Part shown: positions 51,398 to 61,178 of the stretch, piece by piece
How positions within the stretch are numbered: position 1 is the stretch's first letter
Layout of the letters: each line of letters starts with the position of its first letter
Source of the DNA: Bradyrhizobium sp. DOA9
Lineage (GTDB): Bacteria > Pseudomonadota > Alphaproteobacteria > Rhizobiales > Xanthobacteraceae
DNA length: 64,000 nt
Reading direction: 5' to 3'
NCBI RefSeq assembly: GCF_000617845.2
Contig: NZ_DF820425.1
Coordinates: forward strand, 627,690-691,689
Program-made: the position numbers and the translations under genes
Notes under the pieces: generated by a model
The model's input: only the letters and a program-made list of their open reading frames with translations
Database searches by the model: none
Told to the model about the DNA's origin: nothing

Positions 51398-52243
51398 ATG
51401 TCCCTTGCAGCCCTCGAATCCACCATCAACAGCGCCTTCGAGGCGCGTGACGGCATCTCGACCTCGACCAAGGGCGAGGTGCGCGAGGCCGTGGACCAGG
51501 CGCTGGAGACCCTGGACAAGGGTGAGGCGCGCGTCGCCGAGCGCGGCGCGGACGGCAAGTGGAAGGTCAATCAATGGCTGAAGAAGGCGGTGCTGCTGTC
51601 GTTCCGCCTCAACGACATGGACGTCATTGGCGGCGGCCCCGGCAAGGCAAGCTGGTGGGACAAGGTGCCCTCGAAGTTCGAAGGCTGGGGCCCGAACCGC
51701 TTTCGCGATGCCGGCTTTCGCGCGGTGCCGGGCGCGGTGGTGCGCCGCTCGGCCTTCATCGCCAAGAACGTCGTCCTGATGCCGTCCTTCGTCAATCTCG
51801 GTGCCTATGTCGATGAGAGCACGATGGTCGACACCTGGGCCACCGTCGGCTCCTGCGCCCAGATCGGCAAGCGTGTGCATATCTCGGGCGGTGCCGGCAT
51901 CGGCGGCGTGCTCGAGCCGCTGCAGGCCGAGCCCGTCATCATCGAGGACGATTGCTTCATCGGCGCGCGCTCGGAGGTCGCCGAAGGCGTGATCGTGCGC
52001 AAGGGCGCGGTGCTGGCGATGGGCGTGTTCCTGGGCGCTTCGACCAAGATCGTCGACCGCGAGACCGGCGAGGTCTTCATGGGCGAAGTGCCTGAATATT
52101 CCGTCGTGGTGCCCGGCGCGCTGCCCGGCAAGCCGATGAAGAACGGCCAGATCGGGCCAAGCACCGCCTGCGCCGTCATCGTCAAGCGCGTCGACGAGCG
52201 CACGCGCTCCAAGACCAGCATCAACGAGCTGCTGCGGGATTGA
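51398..52243 (+). CDS. dapD: Tetrahydrodipicolinate N-succinyltransferase (281 aa)
   Basis: A left-handed beta-helix transferase: [20 protein letters not shown], then [20 protein letters not shown] and [13 protein letters not shown] show hexapeptide repeats. The N-terminal helical domain begins [18 protein letters not shown]. It transfers succinyl from succinyl-CoA in lysine/meso-DAP synthesis. The ATG at 51398 follows AGAGGA. dapE lies downstream, with a DUF805 gene between them, so both lysine-pathway genes are in one region. Length 281 is normal. Confidence 0.96.
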   Translation: MSLAALESTINSAFEARDGISTSTKGEVREAVDQALETLDKGEARVAERGADGKWKVNQWLKKAVLLSFRLNDMDVIGGGPGKASWWDKVPSKFEGWGPNRFRDAGFRAVPGAVVRRSAFIAKNVVLMPSFVNLGAYVDESTMVDTWATVGSCAQIGKRVHISGGAGIGGVLEPLQAEPVIIEDDCFIGARSEVAEGVIVRKGAVLAMGVFLGASTKIVDRETGEVFMGEVPEYSVVVPGALPGKPMKNGQIGPSTACAVIVKRVDERTRSKTSINELLRD

Positions 52244-52384
52244 TGCAAGGCGAGTAGCGAATGGCCAGTGGCGAATAGGGCGCGCACCCTACTCGCGATT
52301 GGCTATTCGCTGCTGGGATCGAACCCACCCACCCTCCATCGCGACCAATTTCCGGGCGGCTCCGTTCCGCCCGGAGCCACTCGC

Positions 52385-52978
52385 ATGGACTGGACCTGGT
52401 ATCTCTTCCGCTTCGACGGCCGCATCAATCGCGCCAAATATTGGCTGGCCGGGCTGATCATTCTCTGCTGGATGATCTTCATGGCCGCGATCGTGGCGGC
52501 GTTCGACCCCCGGCCCTTCGGCTTTTCGGTCGGCGACGTCTTCAAGGTCGTCGATCCCGAAACCTATCGAGAAGTATCGCGCGACGATCTCCCGCTGATC
52601 CTGACCAAGCTGATCGGCACGCCGCTGTTCACATGGGTGTTCGCCGCGACCTCCGTCAAGCGTCTCCATGACCGCGACAAGAGCGCCTGGTGGGTGTTGC
52701 CCTTCTTCGTCGTGCCCGGCCTCATCAACCAGTTCCTGGACCGGATCAGCAACGATTATATCGGCTTCACGCTCGGGCTGATCTCGTTCATCCTCGCGAC
52801 CTGGGGCGGCATCGAACTGCTGTTCTTCCGCGGCTCTAAGAAGACAAACCGGTTCGGCGCCGATCCGCTCCACGTCTCGCCTCCAGCCAGGCCTGGATGG
52901 GATCAGCAGCGTGAGCTCGAAATGCCCGCGCAGAAGGCTGGCCCGCCGCCGCAATGGCGTGTTAAGCCGGAGGCATGA
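52385..52978 (+). CDS. DUF805 membrane protein (197 aa)
   Basis: [20 protein letters not shown] is the DUF805 start signature. Four hydrophobic segments follow ([70 protein letters not shown]), with [11 protein letters not shown] between two of them. A Pro-rich cytoplasmic tail ends the protein. These are small inner-membrane proteins of unknown function. The stop overlaps the dapE start (ATGA at 52975-52978), so translation is coupled. The longer frame from 52268 adds a non-family piece. RBS is weak. Confidence 0.88.
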   Translation: MDWTWYLFRFDGRINRAKYWLAGLIILCWMIFMAAIVAAFDPRPFGFSVGDVFKVVDPETYREVSRDDLPLILTKLIGTPLFTWVFAATSVKRLHDRDKSAWWVLPFFVVPGLINQFLDRISNDYIGFTLGLISFILATWGGIELLFFRGSKKTNRFGADPLHVSPPARPGWDQQRELEMPAQKAGPPPQWRVKPEA

Positions 52979-54141
52979 CCGATGCTCTCTCCATTGCTCG
53001 CGACCTGATCCGCTGCCCCTCAGTCACTCCGGCCGATGCCGGGGCGCTCGGGGTGCTCGAAAAAATCCTCTCCGCCGCCGGCTTCACCTGTCACCGCGTG
53101 ACGTTCAGCGAGGAAGGCACCGCCGACGTCGACAATCTCTACGCTCGGATCGGCATCGACGGTCCGCACATCACCTTTGCCGGCCACACCGACGTGGTGC
53201 CGCCCGGCGACGAGAGCGCCTGGAGCGTCGGCGCATTCTCGGGCGAGGTGAAGGACGGCGTGCTGCACGGCCGCGGCGCGGTCGACATGAAGGGCGGGAT
53301 CGCCTGCTCGGTCGCCGCGGTGCTGGAGCATCTGGCCGCCAACGGCGGCAAGCCGCGCAAGGGCGGGACGGGCTCGATCTCGTTCCTGATCACCGGCGAC
53401 GAGGAAGACGTCTCCATCAACGGCACCATCAAGCTGCTCGAATGGGTCGCCGCGCGCGGCGAAAAATTCGACCATTGCGTGCTCGGCGAGCCCTCCAACG
53501 TCGAGACGCTCGGCGACACCATCAAGATCGGCCGGCGCGGCTCGCAATCCGGCACGCTCATCGTCGACGGCGTGCAGGGCCACGTCGCCTATCCGCACCG
53601 CGCCTCCAATCCGGTGCCGGATATCTCGCGGCTGATCGTCGCGATCTCCGACGAGCCGCTCGACCACGGCAGCGCGCAGTTCCAGGCCTCCAATCTCGAA
53701 TTCGTCTCGGTCGATGTCGGCAACAAGGCCTTCAACGTCATTCCCGGCGAGGCCCGCGCGAGATTCAACATCCGCTACAACGACAACCACACGCAAGGCT
53801 CCTTGCGCGAACTGGTCGAGACGCGTCTCGCCAAGGCCTGCGGCAACCGCATCAAGGCCCGCATCGTCTGGGAGCCCTCGAACTCCAACGTGTTCGTGAC
53901 CAAGCCGGGACCGTTCACCGATCTCGCGGTGGCCGCGATCGAGGAGGTGACGCGCCGCAAGCCCGAGTTGTCGACGTCAGGCGGCACGTCGGACGCGCGC
54001 TTCATCTCCAGCTATTGCCCGGTCATCGAGTTCGGCCTGGTCGGACAGACCATGCACCAGATCGACGAGCGCGTGCCGGTGGCGGATCTGGAAAAGCTGA
54101 CCAAGGTGTATCGCGGGATTTTGGCAAGGTATTTTGGATAG
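52975..54141 (+). CDS. dapE: Succinyl-diaminopimelate desuccinylase (388 aa)
   Basis: A zinc M20 peptidase: [13 protein letters not shown] (zinc His and catalytic Asp), [11 protein letters not shown] (bridging Asp), [12 protein letters not shown] (general base Glu), and [13 protein letters not shown] near the C-terminus. It hydrolyses N-succinyl-LL-diaminopimelate in lysine and peptidoglycan precursor synthesis. The start overlaps the DUF805 stop by 4 bases. Length is normal. A dispersed palindrome follows. No anomaly is seen. Confidence 0.96.
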   Translation: MTDALSIARDLIRCPSVTPADAGALGVLEKILSAAGFTCHRVTFSEEGTADVDNLYARIGIDGPHITFAGHTDVVPPGDESAWSVGAFSGEVKDGVLHGRGAVDMKGGIACSVAAVLEHLAANGGKPRKGGTGSISFLITGDEEDVSINGTIKLLEWVAARGEKFDHCVLGEPSNVETLGDTIKIGRRGSQSGTLIVDGVQGHVAYPHRASNPVPDISRLIVAISDEPLDHGSAQFQASNLEFVSVDVGNKAFNVIPGEARARFNIRYNDNHTQGSLRELVETRLAKACGNRIKARIVWEPSNSNVFVTKPGPFTDLAVAAIEEVTRRKPELSTSGGTSDARFISSYCPVIEFGLVGQTMHQIDERVPVADLEKLTKVYRGILARYFG

Positions 54142-54168
54142 GGCATCAATCTCCGCCCAACCCACCGC

Positions 54169-54259
54169 CGTCATGCCCGGGCTTGTCCCGGGCAATTACG
54201 TTCTTCGGCACCCCTGACAAGAAAGAACGTGGATGGCCGGGACAAGCCCGGCCATGACG
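54169..54259. repeat. Dispersed palindromic repeat, GTCATGCCCGGG type, second copy
   Basis: The left end CGTCATGCCCGGGCTTGTCC pairs with GGGACAAGCCCGGCCATGACG at the right, and ACGTTCTT with AAGAACGT inside. It separates the convergent dapE and truA genes and may also serve as a terminator for both. Confidence 0.8.
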
Positions 54260-54278
54260 CCCGTTGCGGTATCAGGCG

Positions 54279-55016
54279 CTAATAATCCACCTTCATCAAA
54301 TACAGCCCCTCCGGCGGCGCCACGATTCCGCAGGCCGCGCGGCTCCGGGCTTCCAGCGCGGCGGAGAGATCGTCGGCGGTCCAGCGGCCCTCGCCGACCC
54401 AGACCAGGGAGCCCACCATCGAGCGGACCTGGCTGTGCAGGAACGAGCGCGCGGAGGTGATGATCGTGATCTCGCGGCCGTCGCGGATCACGTCGAGCTG
54501 GTCGAGCGTCTTCTCCGGCGACTTGGCCTGGCACTCGGTGTCGCGGAAGGTGGTGAAATCGTGCTTGCCGAGCAGGCGCTGGGCGGCCGCGTGCATCGCC
54601 TCGGCATCCAGCTTGCGCGGCACGCGCCAGGCGTGGCCGACATCGAGCGCGAGATTGGCGCGGGTGTTGACGATGCGATAGCGGTAGTGGCGCTTGACCG
54701 CCGAGAAGCGCGCTTCGAAATCGTCGGGCACGATCTCGGCCTCGAGCACCGCGATCGGATGTGGGCGCAGATGCGCGTTGAGCCCGTCGCGGAAACGGCC
54801 CGGCGGAAACGGCTTGTCGACGTCGACATGGGCGACCTGACCGCGCGCATGCACGCCGGCATCGGTGCGGCCGGCACCGTGCACGCGCAGATCCGCACCG
54901 GTCATCGCCTTCACGGCGGCCTCGAGCGCGCCCTGCACCGACGGCAGCGTGTCCTGCACCTGCCAGCCGAAGAACGGCGCGCCGTCATATTCGATGGTGA
55001 GCTTGTAGCGGGGCAT
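54279..55016 (-). CDS. truA: tRNA pseudouridine synthase A (245 aa)
   Basis: TruA motif [18 protein letters not shown] contains the catalytic Asp. The N-terminus [19 protein letters not shown] is standard, as is [13 protein letters not shown] near the C-terminus. It isomerises uridines 38-40 in the anticodon arm of tRNAs. The gene follows fmt on the same strand, with a palindromic repeat between them, and def precedes: def-fmt-truA is a common order. No anomaly. Start at the ATG at 55016 is clear. Confidence 0.96.
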   Translation of the reverse strand: MPRYKLTIEYDGAPFFGWQVQDTLPSVQGALEAAVKAMTGADLRVHGAGRTDAGVHARGQVAHVDVDKPFPPGRFRDGLNAHLRPHPIAVLEAEIVPDDFEARFSAVKRHYRYRIVNTRANLALDVGHAWRVPRKLDAEAMHAAAQRLLGKHDFTTFRDTECQAKSPEKTLDQLDVIRDGREITIITSARSFLHSQVRSMVGSLVWVGEGRWTADDLSAALEARSRAACGIVAPPEGLYLMKVDY

Positions 55017-55035
55017 CTATCCGATCTTGTCCGGT

Positions 55036-55121
55036 GTCATTGCCGGGCTTGACCCGGCAATCCATCGCCGAGGAAAGAGTCTTGTTAGCAGATGGATACG
55101 CGGGTCAAGCCCGCGTATGAC
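55036..55121. repeat. Dispersed palindromic repeat, variant with CCGGGCTTGACCCGG
   Basis: GTCATTGCCGGGCTTGACCC opens and GGGTCAAGCCCGCGTATGAC closes the unit; arms pair with several mismatches. It lies in the fmt-truA gap, within a probable operon. Confidence 0.75.
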
Positions 55122-55128
55122 GAGGTGG

Positions 55129-56052
55129 CTAGCTGAACTTCGATCCCGCCTTCAACGGCACACCGCGCAAAAAGTCCGCGGCCTGCATGCGGGCCTTGCC
55201 CTCGCGCTGCAGCTCGATGATGCGGATGGCGCCGTCGCCGCAGGCGACGGTGAGGAGATCGTCGAGCACCTCGCCCGGCGCGCCCGCCCCCCTCGCCAAT
55301 TCGCAACGCAGGATTTTTACGCGCGCATTGTCGAGCTCGGCCCAGGCGCCGGGGAACGGCGACAGGCCGTGGATGTGCCGCAGCACCGCGCGCGCGGGCC
55401 TGCTCCAGTCGATGCGCGCCTCGGCCTTCTCGATCTTGGCGGCATAGGTGACGCCGTCCTCGCCCTGCTTCTTGAGCTGGAGCCCACCGCGCTCGAGCGC
55501 GGCCATGGCGCGCACCATCAGGTCGGCCCCAAGCCGGGACAGCCGATCGTGCAGGTCGAGCGCGGTCATGTTGTCGGTGATCGCGATGCGCTCGGCCATG
55601 GCGACGTCGCCGGTGTCGAGGCCGACATCCATCTTCATCACCATCACGCCGCTCTCGGCATCACCGGCCATGATGGCGCGGTTGATCGGCGCCGCGCCGC
55701 GCCAGCGCGGCAGCAGCGAGGCGTGCAGATTGTAGCAGCCGAGTTTTGGCGCATCGAGGATCGCCTGCGGCAGGATCATGCCGTAGGCGACGACGACGGC
55801 CGCATCGGCCCCGAAGGCGCGGAACTCCGCCAAGGCCTCCTCGGTCTTCAGCGTCTTCGGCGTCAGCACTGGAATGCCGAGCCTTCGCGCGGCTTCCTCG
55901 ACCGGGGTCGGCTGCAATTGCAGGCCGCGCCGCCCGCCCGGCTTCGGCGCGCGGGTGTAGACGGCGACGATCTCGTGGCCGTGCGCGACCAGCTCGAGCA
56001 GCGTCGGCACGGAGAAATCGGGCGTGCCCATGAAGATGAGGCGGAGGGGCAT
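55129..56052 (-). CDS. fmt: Methionyl-tRNA formyltransferase (307 aa)
   Basis: The N-terminal formyltransferase domain shows [14 protein letters not shown], then [14 protein letters not shown] and the catalytic [16 protein letters not shown]. The C-terminal OB-fold-like domain starts near [19 protein letters not shown]. It formylates initiator Met-tRNA. The gene lies between def and truA on the minus strand. Length 307 is normal. The 124-base gap to def holds a palindromic repeat. Confidence 0.96.
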   Translation of the reverse strand: MPLRLIFMGTPDFSVPTLLELVAHGHEIVAVYTRAPKPGGRRGLQLQPTPVEEAARRLGIPVLTPKTLKTEEALAEFRAFGADAAVVVAYGMILPQAILDAPKLGCYNLHASLLPRWRGAAPINRAIMAGDAESGVMVMKMDVGLDTGDVAMAERIAITDNMTALDLHDRLSRLGADLMVRAMAALERGGLQLKKQGEDGVTYAAKIEKAEARIDWSRPARAVLRHIHGLSPFPGAWAELDNARVKILRCELARGAGAPGEVLDDLLTVACGDGAIRIIELQREGKARMQAADFLRGVPLKAGSKFS

Positions 56053-56087
56053 GTGATGAGACCTGCGGAGGGACGCAATCAGTGACC

Positions 56088-56167
56088 GTCATTCCGGGGC
56101 GGCTCGAAGAGCCGAACCCGGAATCTCGAGGTTCCGGGTTCGATGCTTCGCATCGTCCTGGAACGAC
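56088..56167. repeat. Dispersed palindromic repeat, GTCATTCCGGGG type
   Basis: GTCATTCCGGGGCGGCTCGA opens and GCATCGTCCTGGAACGAC closes, with inner GAACCCGGAATCTCGAGGTT folding back. It separates def and fmt. The outer bases match the short palindrome at 42748. Confidence 0.7.
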
Positions 56168-56175
56168 AGAGAGTT

Positions 56176-56703
56176 TCACTCCACCGCGCGCTTGGCGGCT
56201 TTCTCGAACTTCTTCATGACGCGGTCGCGCTTGAGCTTCGACAGATAGTCGACGAACAGGACGCCGTTGAGATGGTCGATCTCGTGCTGGATGCAGGTGG
56301 CGTAGAGGCCCTCGGCGTCCTCCTCATGCACCTTGCCGTCGAGATCGGTGAAGCGCACGCGCACCTTCGCAGGTCTTTCGACCTCCTCGTAATATTCGGG
56401 AATCGAGAGGCAGCCTTCCTCGTACACCGACAGTTCCTCGGACGAGGCGATGATCTCGGGGTTGATGAAGACACGTGGCAGCGGCTTGGTCTCGCCGTTC
56501 TCGTCGCGCTTGGCGAGGTCCATGGTGATCAGACGCACCGGCTGCGCGATCTGGATCGCCGCCAGGCCAATGCCGGGCGCGTCGTACATGGTCTCGAACA
56601 TGTCGTCGGCAAGCTTGCGGATCTCGGCCGTGACCTTCTCGATCGGCTTGGAGACCAGACGCAGCTGCTTGTCGGGCAGGATGATGATTTCTCTGAGGGC
56701 CAT
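56176..56703 (-). CDS. def: Peptide deformylase (175 aa)
   Basis: All three deformylase motifs are present: [19 protein letters not shown] (Cys ligand) and [12 protein letters not shown] (His ligands and Glu). The N-terminus [20 protein letters not shown] is standard. It removes formyl from the N-terminal Met of new proteins; with fmt it completes the cycle. Zinc or iron binds the Cys/His set. Length is normal. Start at 56703 clear; the upstream AT-rich region 56704-56871 is the likely promoter area, divergent with rmuC. Confidence 0.96.
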   Translation of the reverse strand: MALREIIILPDKQLRLVSKPIEKVTAEIRKLADDMFETMYDAPGIGLAAIQIAQPVRLITMDLAKRDENGETKPLPRVFINPEIIASSEELSVYEEGCLSIPEYYEEVERPAKVRVRFTDLDGKVHEEDAEGLYATCIQHEIDHLNGVLFVDYLSKLKRDRVMKKFEKAAKRAVE

Positions 56704-56871
56704 GGCCGCGATTTAAGCCGCGCGCCGGATGCGGTCAATGCGGCCCGGAACCCGTTAACCCCCCGCTAACCATAAAACTTCGCCTTTCGTTAACCATAAA
56801 AATTAGGGGGCGGTTAACCCAAGACGTTCCCTCTTCGTTCGCTAGAGGCAGCGAATCGGCTACAAGGCGGC

Positions 56872-58071
56872 ATGAACGAGATCATTTTCTTGGCTGGTGA
56901 CTGGCCGGTGCGCACGATCGATGCGCTGATCGGCTTCGGCGCGCTCGTCCTCATCCTGCTGGTTGTGATTGCGATCGTGATCGCGCGGTCAGGGCGGCGT
57001 GGCGCGGAACTCGCCATGGCGCACGCGATCCGTGCCGACGAGCTCGAGGAGCGCCTCGCCCAGGTGCTGCACGCCCAGAGCGAGGCCTCGGGCCGGGTGG
57101 ACGCCATGACCCAGGCGCTGGCGGGCCGCCAGGCCGAGATGGCGCGGGCGGTCAATGAGCGGCTGGATTCGGTGACGCATCGTGTCGGCCAGTCCATGGA
57201 ACATTCGACCCGCAACACCATGGAGAGCCTGCGCGCGCTGCATGAACGGCTCGGCATCATCGACAACGCACACAAGAACCTGACCGACCTCACCACCCAG
57301 GTGACCACCCTGCGCGACGTGCTCGCCAACAAGCAGTCGCGCGGCGCCTTCGGCCAGGCGCGAATGGAGGCGATCGTCCAGGACGGTCTGCCCAAAGGCT
57401 CCTACGAGTTCCAGTTCACGCTTTCGACAGGCAAGCGTCCCGACTGTGTCGTGTTCCTGCCTGACCAGCGCCCGCTCTGCATCGACGCGAAGTTTCCGCT
57501 GGAGGCGATGACGGCGCTGCACGACGCCCGCACCGACGAGGAGCGGCGCGTTGCCACGCAGCGCCTGCGCAGCGACGTGATGAAGCATGTCAGCGACATT
57601 GCCGAAAAATATCTCGTCACCGGCGAGACCCAGGAGATGGCACTGATGTTCGTGCCGTCGGAATCGGTCTATGCCGAGATCCACGACGGCTTCGACGACG
57701 TGATCCAGAAGGCCTATCGCGCCCGCGTCGTGCTGGTATCGCCCTCGCTCTTGATGCTGGCGATCCAGGTGATGCAGCAGATCATGAAGGACGCGCGCAT
57801 GCGCGATGCCGCCGACCAGATCCAGACCGAGGTGATCAAGCTCGGCGACGATCTGGGGCGCCTGCGCGACCGCGTGGTCAAGCTGCAGAAGCATTTTTCC
57901 GACGCGAACGAGGACGTCCGCCAGATCCTGATCTCCGCCGACAAGATCGAGAAGCGCGCCGGGCGAATCGAGGAGCTCGATTTCAGCAAGAGCGATGCGC
58001 CGGAGGCACCGCGGCTGGTGGCGACGGGAGCGGCGGAGCTGTTTCCGCGCAAGCTCCAGGCGGGGGAGTGA
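56872..58071 (+). CDS. rmuC: DNA recombination protein RmuC-type (399 aa)
   Basis: An N-terminal membrane anchor (LIGFGALVLILLVVIAIVI) is followed by coiled-coil helices (about 60-155). The RmuC domain carries GAFGQARMEAIVQDGLPKGS, then RPLCIDAKFPLEAMTAL and FVPSESVYAEIHDGFDDVI. The family is PD-(D/E)XK-related and limits inversions between repeats in E. coli. It is divergent from def. Length is normal. No anomalies; the tail is Ala/Glu-rich. Confidence 0.9.
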   Translation: MNEIIFLAGDWPVRTIDALIGFGALVLILLVVIAIVIARSGRRGAELAMAHAIRADELEERLAQVLHAQSEASGRVDAMTQALAGRQAEMARAVNERLDSVTHRVGQSMEHSTRNTMESLRALHERLGIIDNAHKNLTDLTTQVTTLRDVLANKQSRGAFGQARMEAIVQDGLPKGSYEFQFTLSTGKRPDCVVFLPDQRPLCIDAKFPLEAMTALHDARTDEERRVATQRLRSDVMKHVSDIAEKYLVTGETQEMALMFVPSESVYAEIHDGFDDVIQKAYRARVVLVSPSLLMLAIQVMQQIMKDARMRDAADQIQTEVIKLGDDLGRLRDRVVKLQKHFSDANEDVRQILISADKIEKRAGRIEELDFSKSDAPEAPRLVATGAAELFPRKLQAGE

Positions 58072-58093
58072 GATTAGGGCACACTGTCTGCCC

Positions 58094-58175
58094 CGCGAAG
58101 GCGGAGCATCCAGTACGCCGCAGTCCATGTGATTGAGCCGAGACGCCGCGGAGTACTGGATCGTCCGCCTTCGCG
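58094..58175. repeat. Dispersed palindromic repeat, GCGAAGGCGGA type
   Basis: GCGAAGGCGGA and ATCCAGTAC at the left pair with TACTGGAT and TCCGCCTTCGC at the right, and ACGCCG / CGCCGC occur inside. It lies between rmuC and the permease gene. Confidence 0.75.
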
Positions 58176-58261
58176 CACGATGACATCGAGAGGGTGGAGA
58201 GAGCATCCGCCCCAGTGAGCTCGCAAGAGTCTTTTCCCCCAGAATCTGCTAACACGCCCCC

Positions 58262-59626
58262 ATGACCGCACCCGACGCGACCTCCCCCGCCGCGACTTCC
58301 GCACCCGCCACCTCCTGGCGCGACAGCCTTGCCGTTTACCTGCAGCCGCGGGTGCTGATCGTGCTGTTTCTCGGTTTCTCCTCCGGCCTGCCGCTGGCGC
58401 TGTCGGGGTCGACGCTGCTGGTGTGGATGCGGGAGGCCGGGGTCGATCTCAAGACCATCGGGCTGTTCGCACTGGTCGGCACGCCCTACACGCTGAAATT
58501 CCTGTGGGCGCCGCTGGTGGACGCAATGCATGTGCCGTTGTTCACTCGCGCATTCGGCCGGCGGCGCGGCTGGCTGCTGTTCTCGCAGCTGCTCTTGATC
58601 ATCGCGATCCTGCTGCTGGCAATGACCGATCCCGCGCGCTCGCCGTTCTATGTCGCGCTCGGTGCGCTGCTGGTCGCAACGACGTCCTCGACCCAGGACA
58701 TCGTGGTCGATGCGTTCCGCGTCGAGAGCCTGCCGGAGAGCGAGCAGGCCGCGGGCATGGCCGCCTACGTCGCGGCCTACCGCATCGGCATGCTGGTCTC
58801 GACCGCGGGCGCGCTGTTCATCGTCTCCGGTTTCGAGAGCACCGGCATCACCCGCACCTCGGCCTGGATGTGGGGTTATGTGGTGATGGCGGCGATGGTG
58901 CTGATTGGCACGGTCACGGCGCTGGTCGCGACCGAGCCCGAGCAATCGGCGCGCGCCGAGGCCGCGACCAAGGCCGATACGGCGTTGACACGCGTGCTGC
59001 ATGCGGCGATCGGCGCCTTCTCGGAGTTCTTGATGCGCAAGGACGCGCTTGTCGCGCTCGCCTTCGTGGTGCTGTTCAAGTTCACCGACGCCTTTTCCGG
59101 CACCATGACCGCGCCGTTCGTCATCGATCTCGGCTTCACCCGCAACGACTATGCGGCGATCGTGAAGGGCGTCGGCCTCGCTGCGACGCTGATCGGCGGC
59201 TTTGCCGGCGGTTTTGTCGCGCGGCGCTATCCGCTGGCGACAAGCCTGTGGATCGGCGGAGTGGTGCAGGCGCTGGCCAACCTTTCCTTCTCCTGGCTCG
59301 CTATCGTCGGCACCAATCAATGGGCGCTGGCGTTCGCGATCTGCGCCGAGAATTTCACCAGCGCGATCGGCACCGTGATCTTCGTCGCCTACCTCTCCGC
59401 GCTGTGCCAGAACCCGCTGCACACGGCGACGCAATATGCGCTGCTCACCGCGCTCGCGGCGGTCGGGCGAACGTATCTCTCGTCAGGCGCAGGCTTCGTC
59501 GCGGAGACGACCGGCTGGCCGATGTTCTTCGTGATCTGCGTGCTGGTGGCGATCCCGAGCCTGGTGCTGCTGGCCTACTTGCAGAAACGCGGGCATTTCG
59601 AAGCGCTGGGGCCGGTGCGGGTGTGA
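58262..59626 (+). CDS. AmpG-like MFS permease (454 aa)
   Basis: About 12-14 hydrophobic segments are seen in the MFS pattern. AmpG-like blocks are LGFSSGLPLALSGSTLLVWM near the start, then GTPYTLKFLWAPLVDAM, TTSSTQDIVVDAFRVE and AYRIGMLVSTAGALF. AmpG imports anhydro-muropeptides from the periplasm for cell-wall recycling and beta-lactamase signalling. The start at the ATG at 58262 has no strong RBS but gives the expected N-terminus. It is followed by a palindromic repeat. The name is not certain, as other MFS proteins share parts of this pattern. Confidence 0.85.
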   Translation: MTAPDATSPAATSAPATSWRDSLAVYLQPRVLIVLFLGFSSGLPLALSGSTLLVWMREAGVDLKTIGLFALVGTPYTLKFLWAPLVDAMHVPLFTRAFGRRRGWLLFSQLLLIIAILLLAMTDPARSPFYVALGALLVATTSSTQDIVVDAFRVESLPESEQAAGMAAYVAAYRIGMLVSTAGALFIVSGFESTGITRTSAWMWGYVVMAAMVLIGTVTALVATEPEQSARAEAATKADTALTRVLHAAIGAFSEFLMRKDALVALAFVVLFKFTDAFSGTMTAPFVIDLGFTRNDYAAIVKGVGLAATLIGGFAGGFVARRYPLATSLWIGGVVQALANLSFSWLAIVGTNQWALAFAICAENFTSAIGTVIFVAYLSALCQNPLHTATQYALLTALAAVGRTYLSSGAGFVAETTGWPMFFVICVLVAIPSLVLLAYLQKRGHFEALGPVRV

Positions 59627-59639
59627 TCCGCTCTCTCCT

Positions 59640-59726
59640 CGTCATTGCGAGGAGCGCTTGCGACGAAGCAATCCAGACTGTCTCTGCGGAGGGATTCTGG
59701 ATTGCTTCGCTACGCTCGCAATGACG
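59640..59726. repeat. Dispersed palindromic repeat, GTCATTGCGAG type, second copy
   Basis: CGTCATTGCGAGGAGCGCTT opens and GCTCGCAATGACG closes, with GACGAAGCAATCCAG paired to CTGGATTGCTTCG. It differs little from the copy at 47113-47200 except in the central loop. It lies in the convergent gap between the permease and a small secreted-protein gene. Confidence 0.85.
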
Positions 59727-59747
59727 GAGGAGAGAGCGTCGCGCCCC

Positions 59748-60182
59748 CTACTGCTTCCTGATGATGCTCCACTTGGTGATCACGGCTTCGCTCATCTGGC
59801 CGGGATCGCTGGCGCAGGCGACCTCGTCCACTTTCACGGAGATCGCCTTGCCGACGAAGGATTTCAGCTGCGCGGCCTGCGCCTCGCTGGAGGTGACGAG
59901 CTGGAACGTCTCGGGGCCGGTTTCGAGATTGCACAGCCCGTTCGGCGGCGGCAGGCGGCGCGGTTCCGAGGTGATCTGGTAGGTGGCGACGCGCTTGCCG
60001 TTCTTGACGTCGCGCACCTTCATGGCGTTGAGCTCGCCGGACAGCACGTCGCCAGTGTTGATCGGCTTGCCGGGCCTGGACGGCGGCGGCGCTTCGTCGG
60101 CCTGCTGCGCCGAGATGGCCGGGGTCACCAGCATCAGCATCATCGCGACCAAAGCGAAGCGTGTGGCGAAAATTTTCGTCAT
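59748..60182 (-). CDS. Secreted protein of unknown function (144 aa)
   Basis: A signal peptide (FALVAMMLMLVTPAISA, mature start near QQADEAPPP) precedes a mixed domain of about 115 residues: LNAMKVRDVKNGKRVATYQI, then CNLETGPETFQLVTSS and VGKAISVKVDEVACASDP. Two Cys are likely bonded in the periplasm. I recognise no family, though the strand-rich pattern suggests a small beta domain. It lies 44 bases downstream of recR on the same strand, so it may be co-transcribed with recR. Its role is unknown. Confidence 0.75.
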   Translation of the reverse strand: MTKIFATRFALVAMMLMLVTPAISAQQADEAPPPSRPGKPINTGDVLSGELNAMKVRDVKNGKRVATYQITSEPRRLPPPNGLCNLETGPETFQLVTSSEAQAAQLKSFVGKAISVKVDEVACASDPGQMSEAVITKWSIIRKQ

Positions 60183-60226
60183 GTCGTCCGTTCCATGAAG
60201 TCTGGATGGCTAGAAAGCCTGGATGG

Positions 60227-60829
60227 CTAGAACAAGGTGCGCTGCCGCATCGCAGCCGATAGCGTACCTTCGTCGAGATAATCAAGCTCGCCGCCGACGG
60301 GAACCCCGTGGGCGAGCCGCGTCACCTTCACATTGGCATCCTGAAGCAGGTCGGTGATGTAATGCGCCGTGGTCTGGCCGTCCACCGTCGCATTCAGCGC
60401 CAGAATGATCTCATGCACCTCCGCTGCATGGGCACGCGCGACCAGTGCGTCGATGGTGAGGTCCTGCGGGCCGACACCGTCGAGCGGCGACAATGTCGCG
60501 CCGAGCACATGATAGCGCCCCTGGGTCGCATTGGCCCGCTCCAGCGCCCAGAGGTCGGCGACGTCGGCGACGACGACGATGATGGAGGGGTCGCGCTTCG
60601 GATCGGTGCAGACGGTGCAGGGATTTTGCGTGTCGATGTTGCCGCAGGTCTTGCAGACCTGGACCTTGTCCAGCGCCACCTGCAAGGCACTCGACAACGG
60701 CATCATCAGTGCTTCGCGCTTCTTGATCAGGTGCAGCGCGGCGCGCCGCGCCGAGCGCGGGCCGAGGCCAGGAAGCCGCGCGAGCAGCTGGACCAGCCGC
60801 TCGATCTCAGGACCTGCAACAGCGCCCAT
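60227..60829 (-). CDS. recR: Recombination protein RecR (200 aa)
   Basis: Features in order: the HhH region [19 protein letters not shown], the zinc finger [17 protein letters not shown], a Toprim domain ([15 protein letters not shown]), and the C-terminal Walker B-like region with [15 protein letters not shown]. RecR works with RecF/RecO to load RecA at gaps. The start at the ATG at 60829 is 1 base after the ybaB stop; the longer frame is Arg/Pro noise. dnaX-ybaB-recR is a highly conserved order. Length 200 is normal. Confidence 0.95.
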   Translation of the reverse strand: MGAVAGPEIERLVQLLARLPGLGPRSARRAALHLIKKREALMMPLSSALQVALDKVQVCKTCGNIDTQNPCTVCTDPKRDPSIIVVVADVADLWALERANATQGRYHVLGATLSPLDGVGPQDLTIDALVARAHAAEVHEIILALNATVDGQTTAHYITDLLQDANVKVTRLAHGVPVGGELDYLDEGTLSAAMRQRTLF

Positions 60830-60830
60830 C

Positions 60831-61151
60831 TTATTGGCCGAACAGCCCCGGCGGCAGGCCGAGCCCGCCGGTGAGGGCCTGCATCTTCTCCTGCATGGCG
60901 GTCTCGGCCTTGCGGCGGGCATCAGCGAAGGCGGTGACGAGCAGGTCTTCCAGCACCTCGCGCTCTTCGGCCTTCATCAGCGAAGGATCGATCCTGACGC
61001 CCTTGACGTCCATCTTCGCGGTCATGCGCACGGCGACGAGGCCGCCGCCGGAGATGCCCTCGACCTCGACGTTGGCCAGGGATTCCTGCATCTCCTGCAT
61101 CTTGGATTGCAGCTGCGCCGCCTGCTTCATCATGCCGAGAAAATCAGCCAT
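60831..61151 (-). CDS. YbaB/EbfC nucleoid-associated protein (106 aa)
   Basis: [20 protein letters not shown] is a typical start, and [20 protein letters not shown] is the core strand region. The C-terminal helix contains [20 protein letters not shown]. These small dimers bind DNA without strong sequence preference. It lies between dnaX and recR, with close spacing (27 and 1 bases). No anomaly. Confidence 0.93.
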   Translation of the reverse strand: MADFLGMMKQAAQLQSKMQEMQESLANVEVEGISGGGLVAVRMTAKMDVKGVRIDPSLMKAEEREVLEDLLVTAFADARRKAETAMQEKMQALTGGLGLPPGLFGQ

Positions 61152-61178
61152 CGGTGCGTGTCCTTCGAAAAGAATGGC

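Noticed and set aside
57000..58206. 405-codon minus-strand frame opposite rmuC
   Set aside because: Antisense of a clear RmuC domain; His/Arg/Leu-rich shadow.
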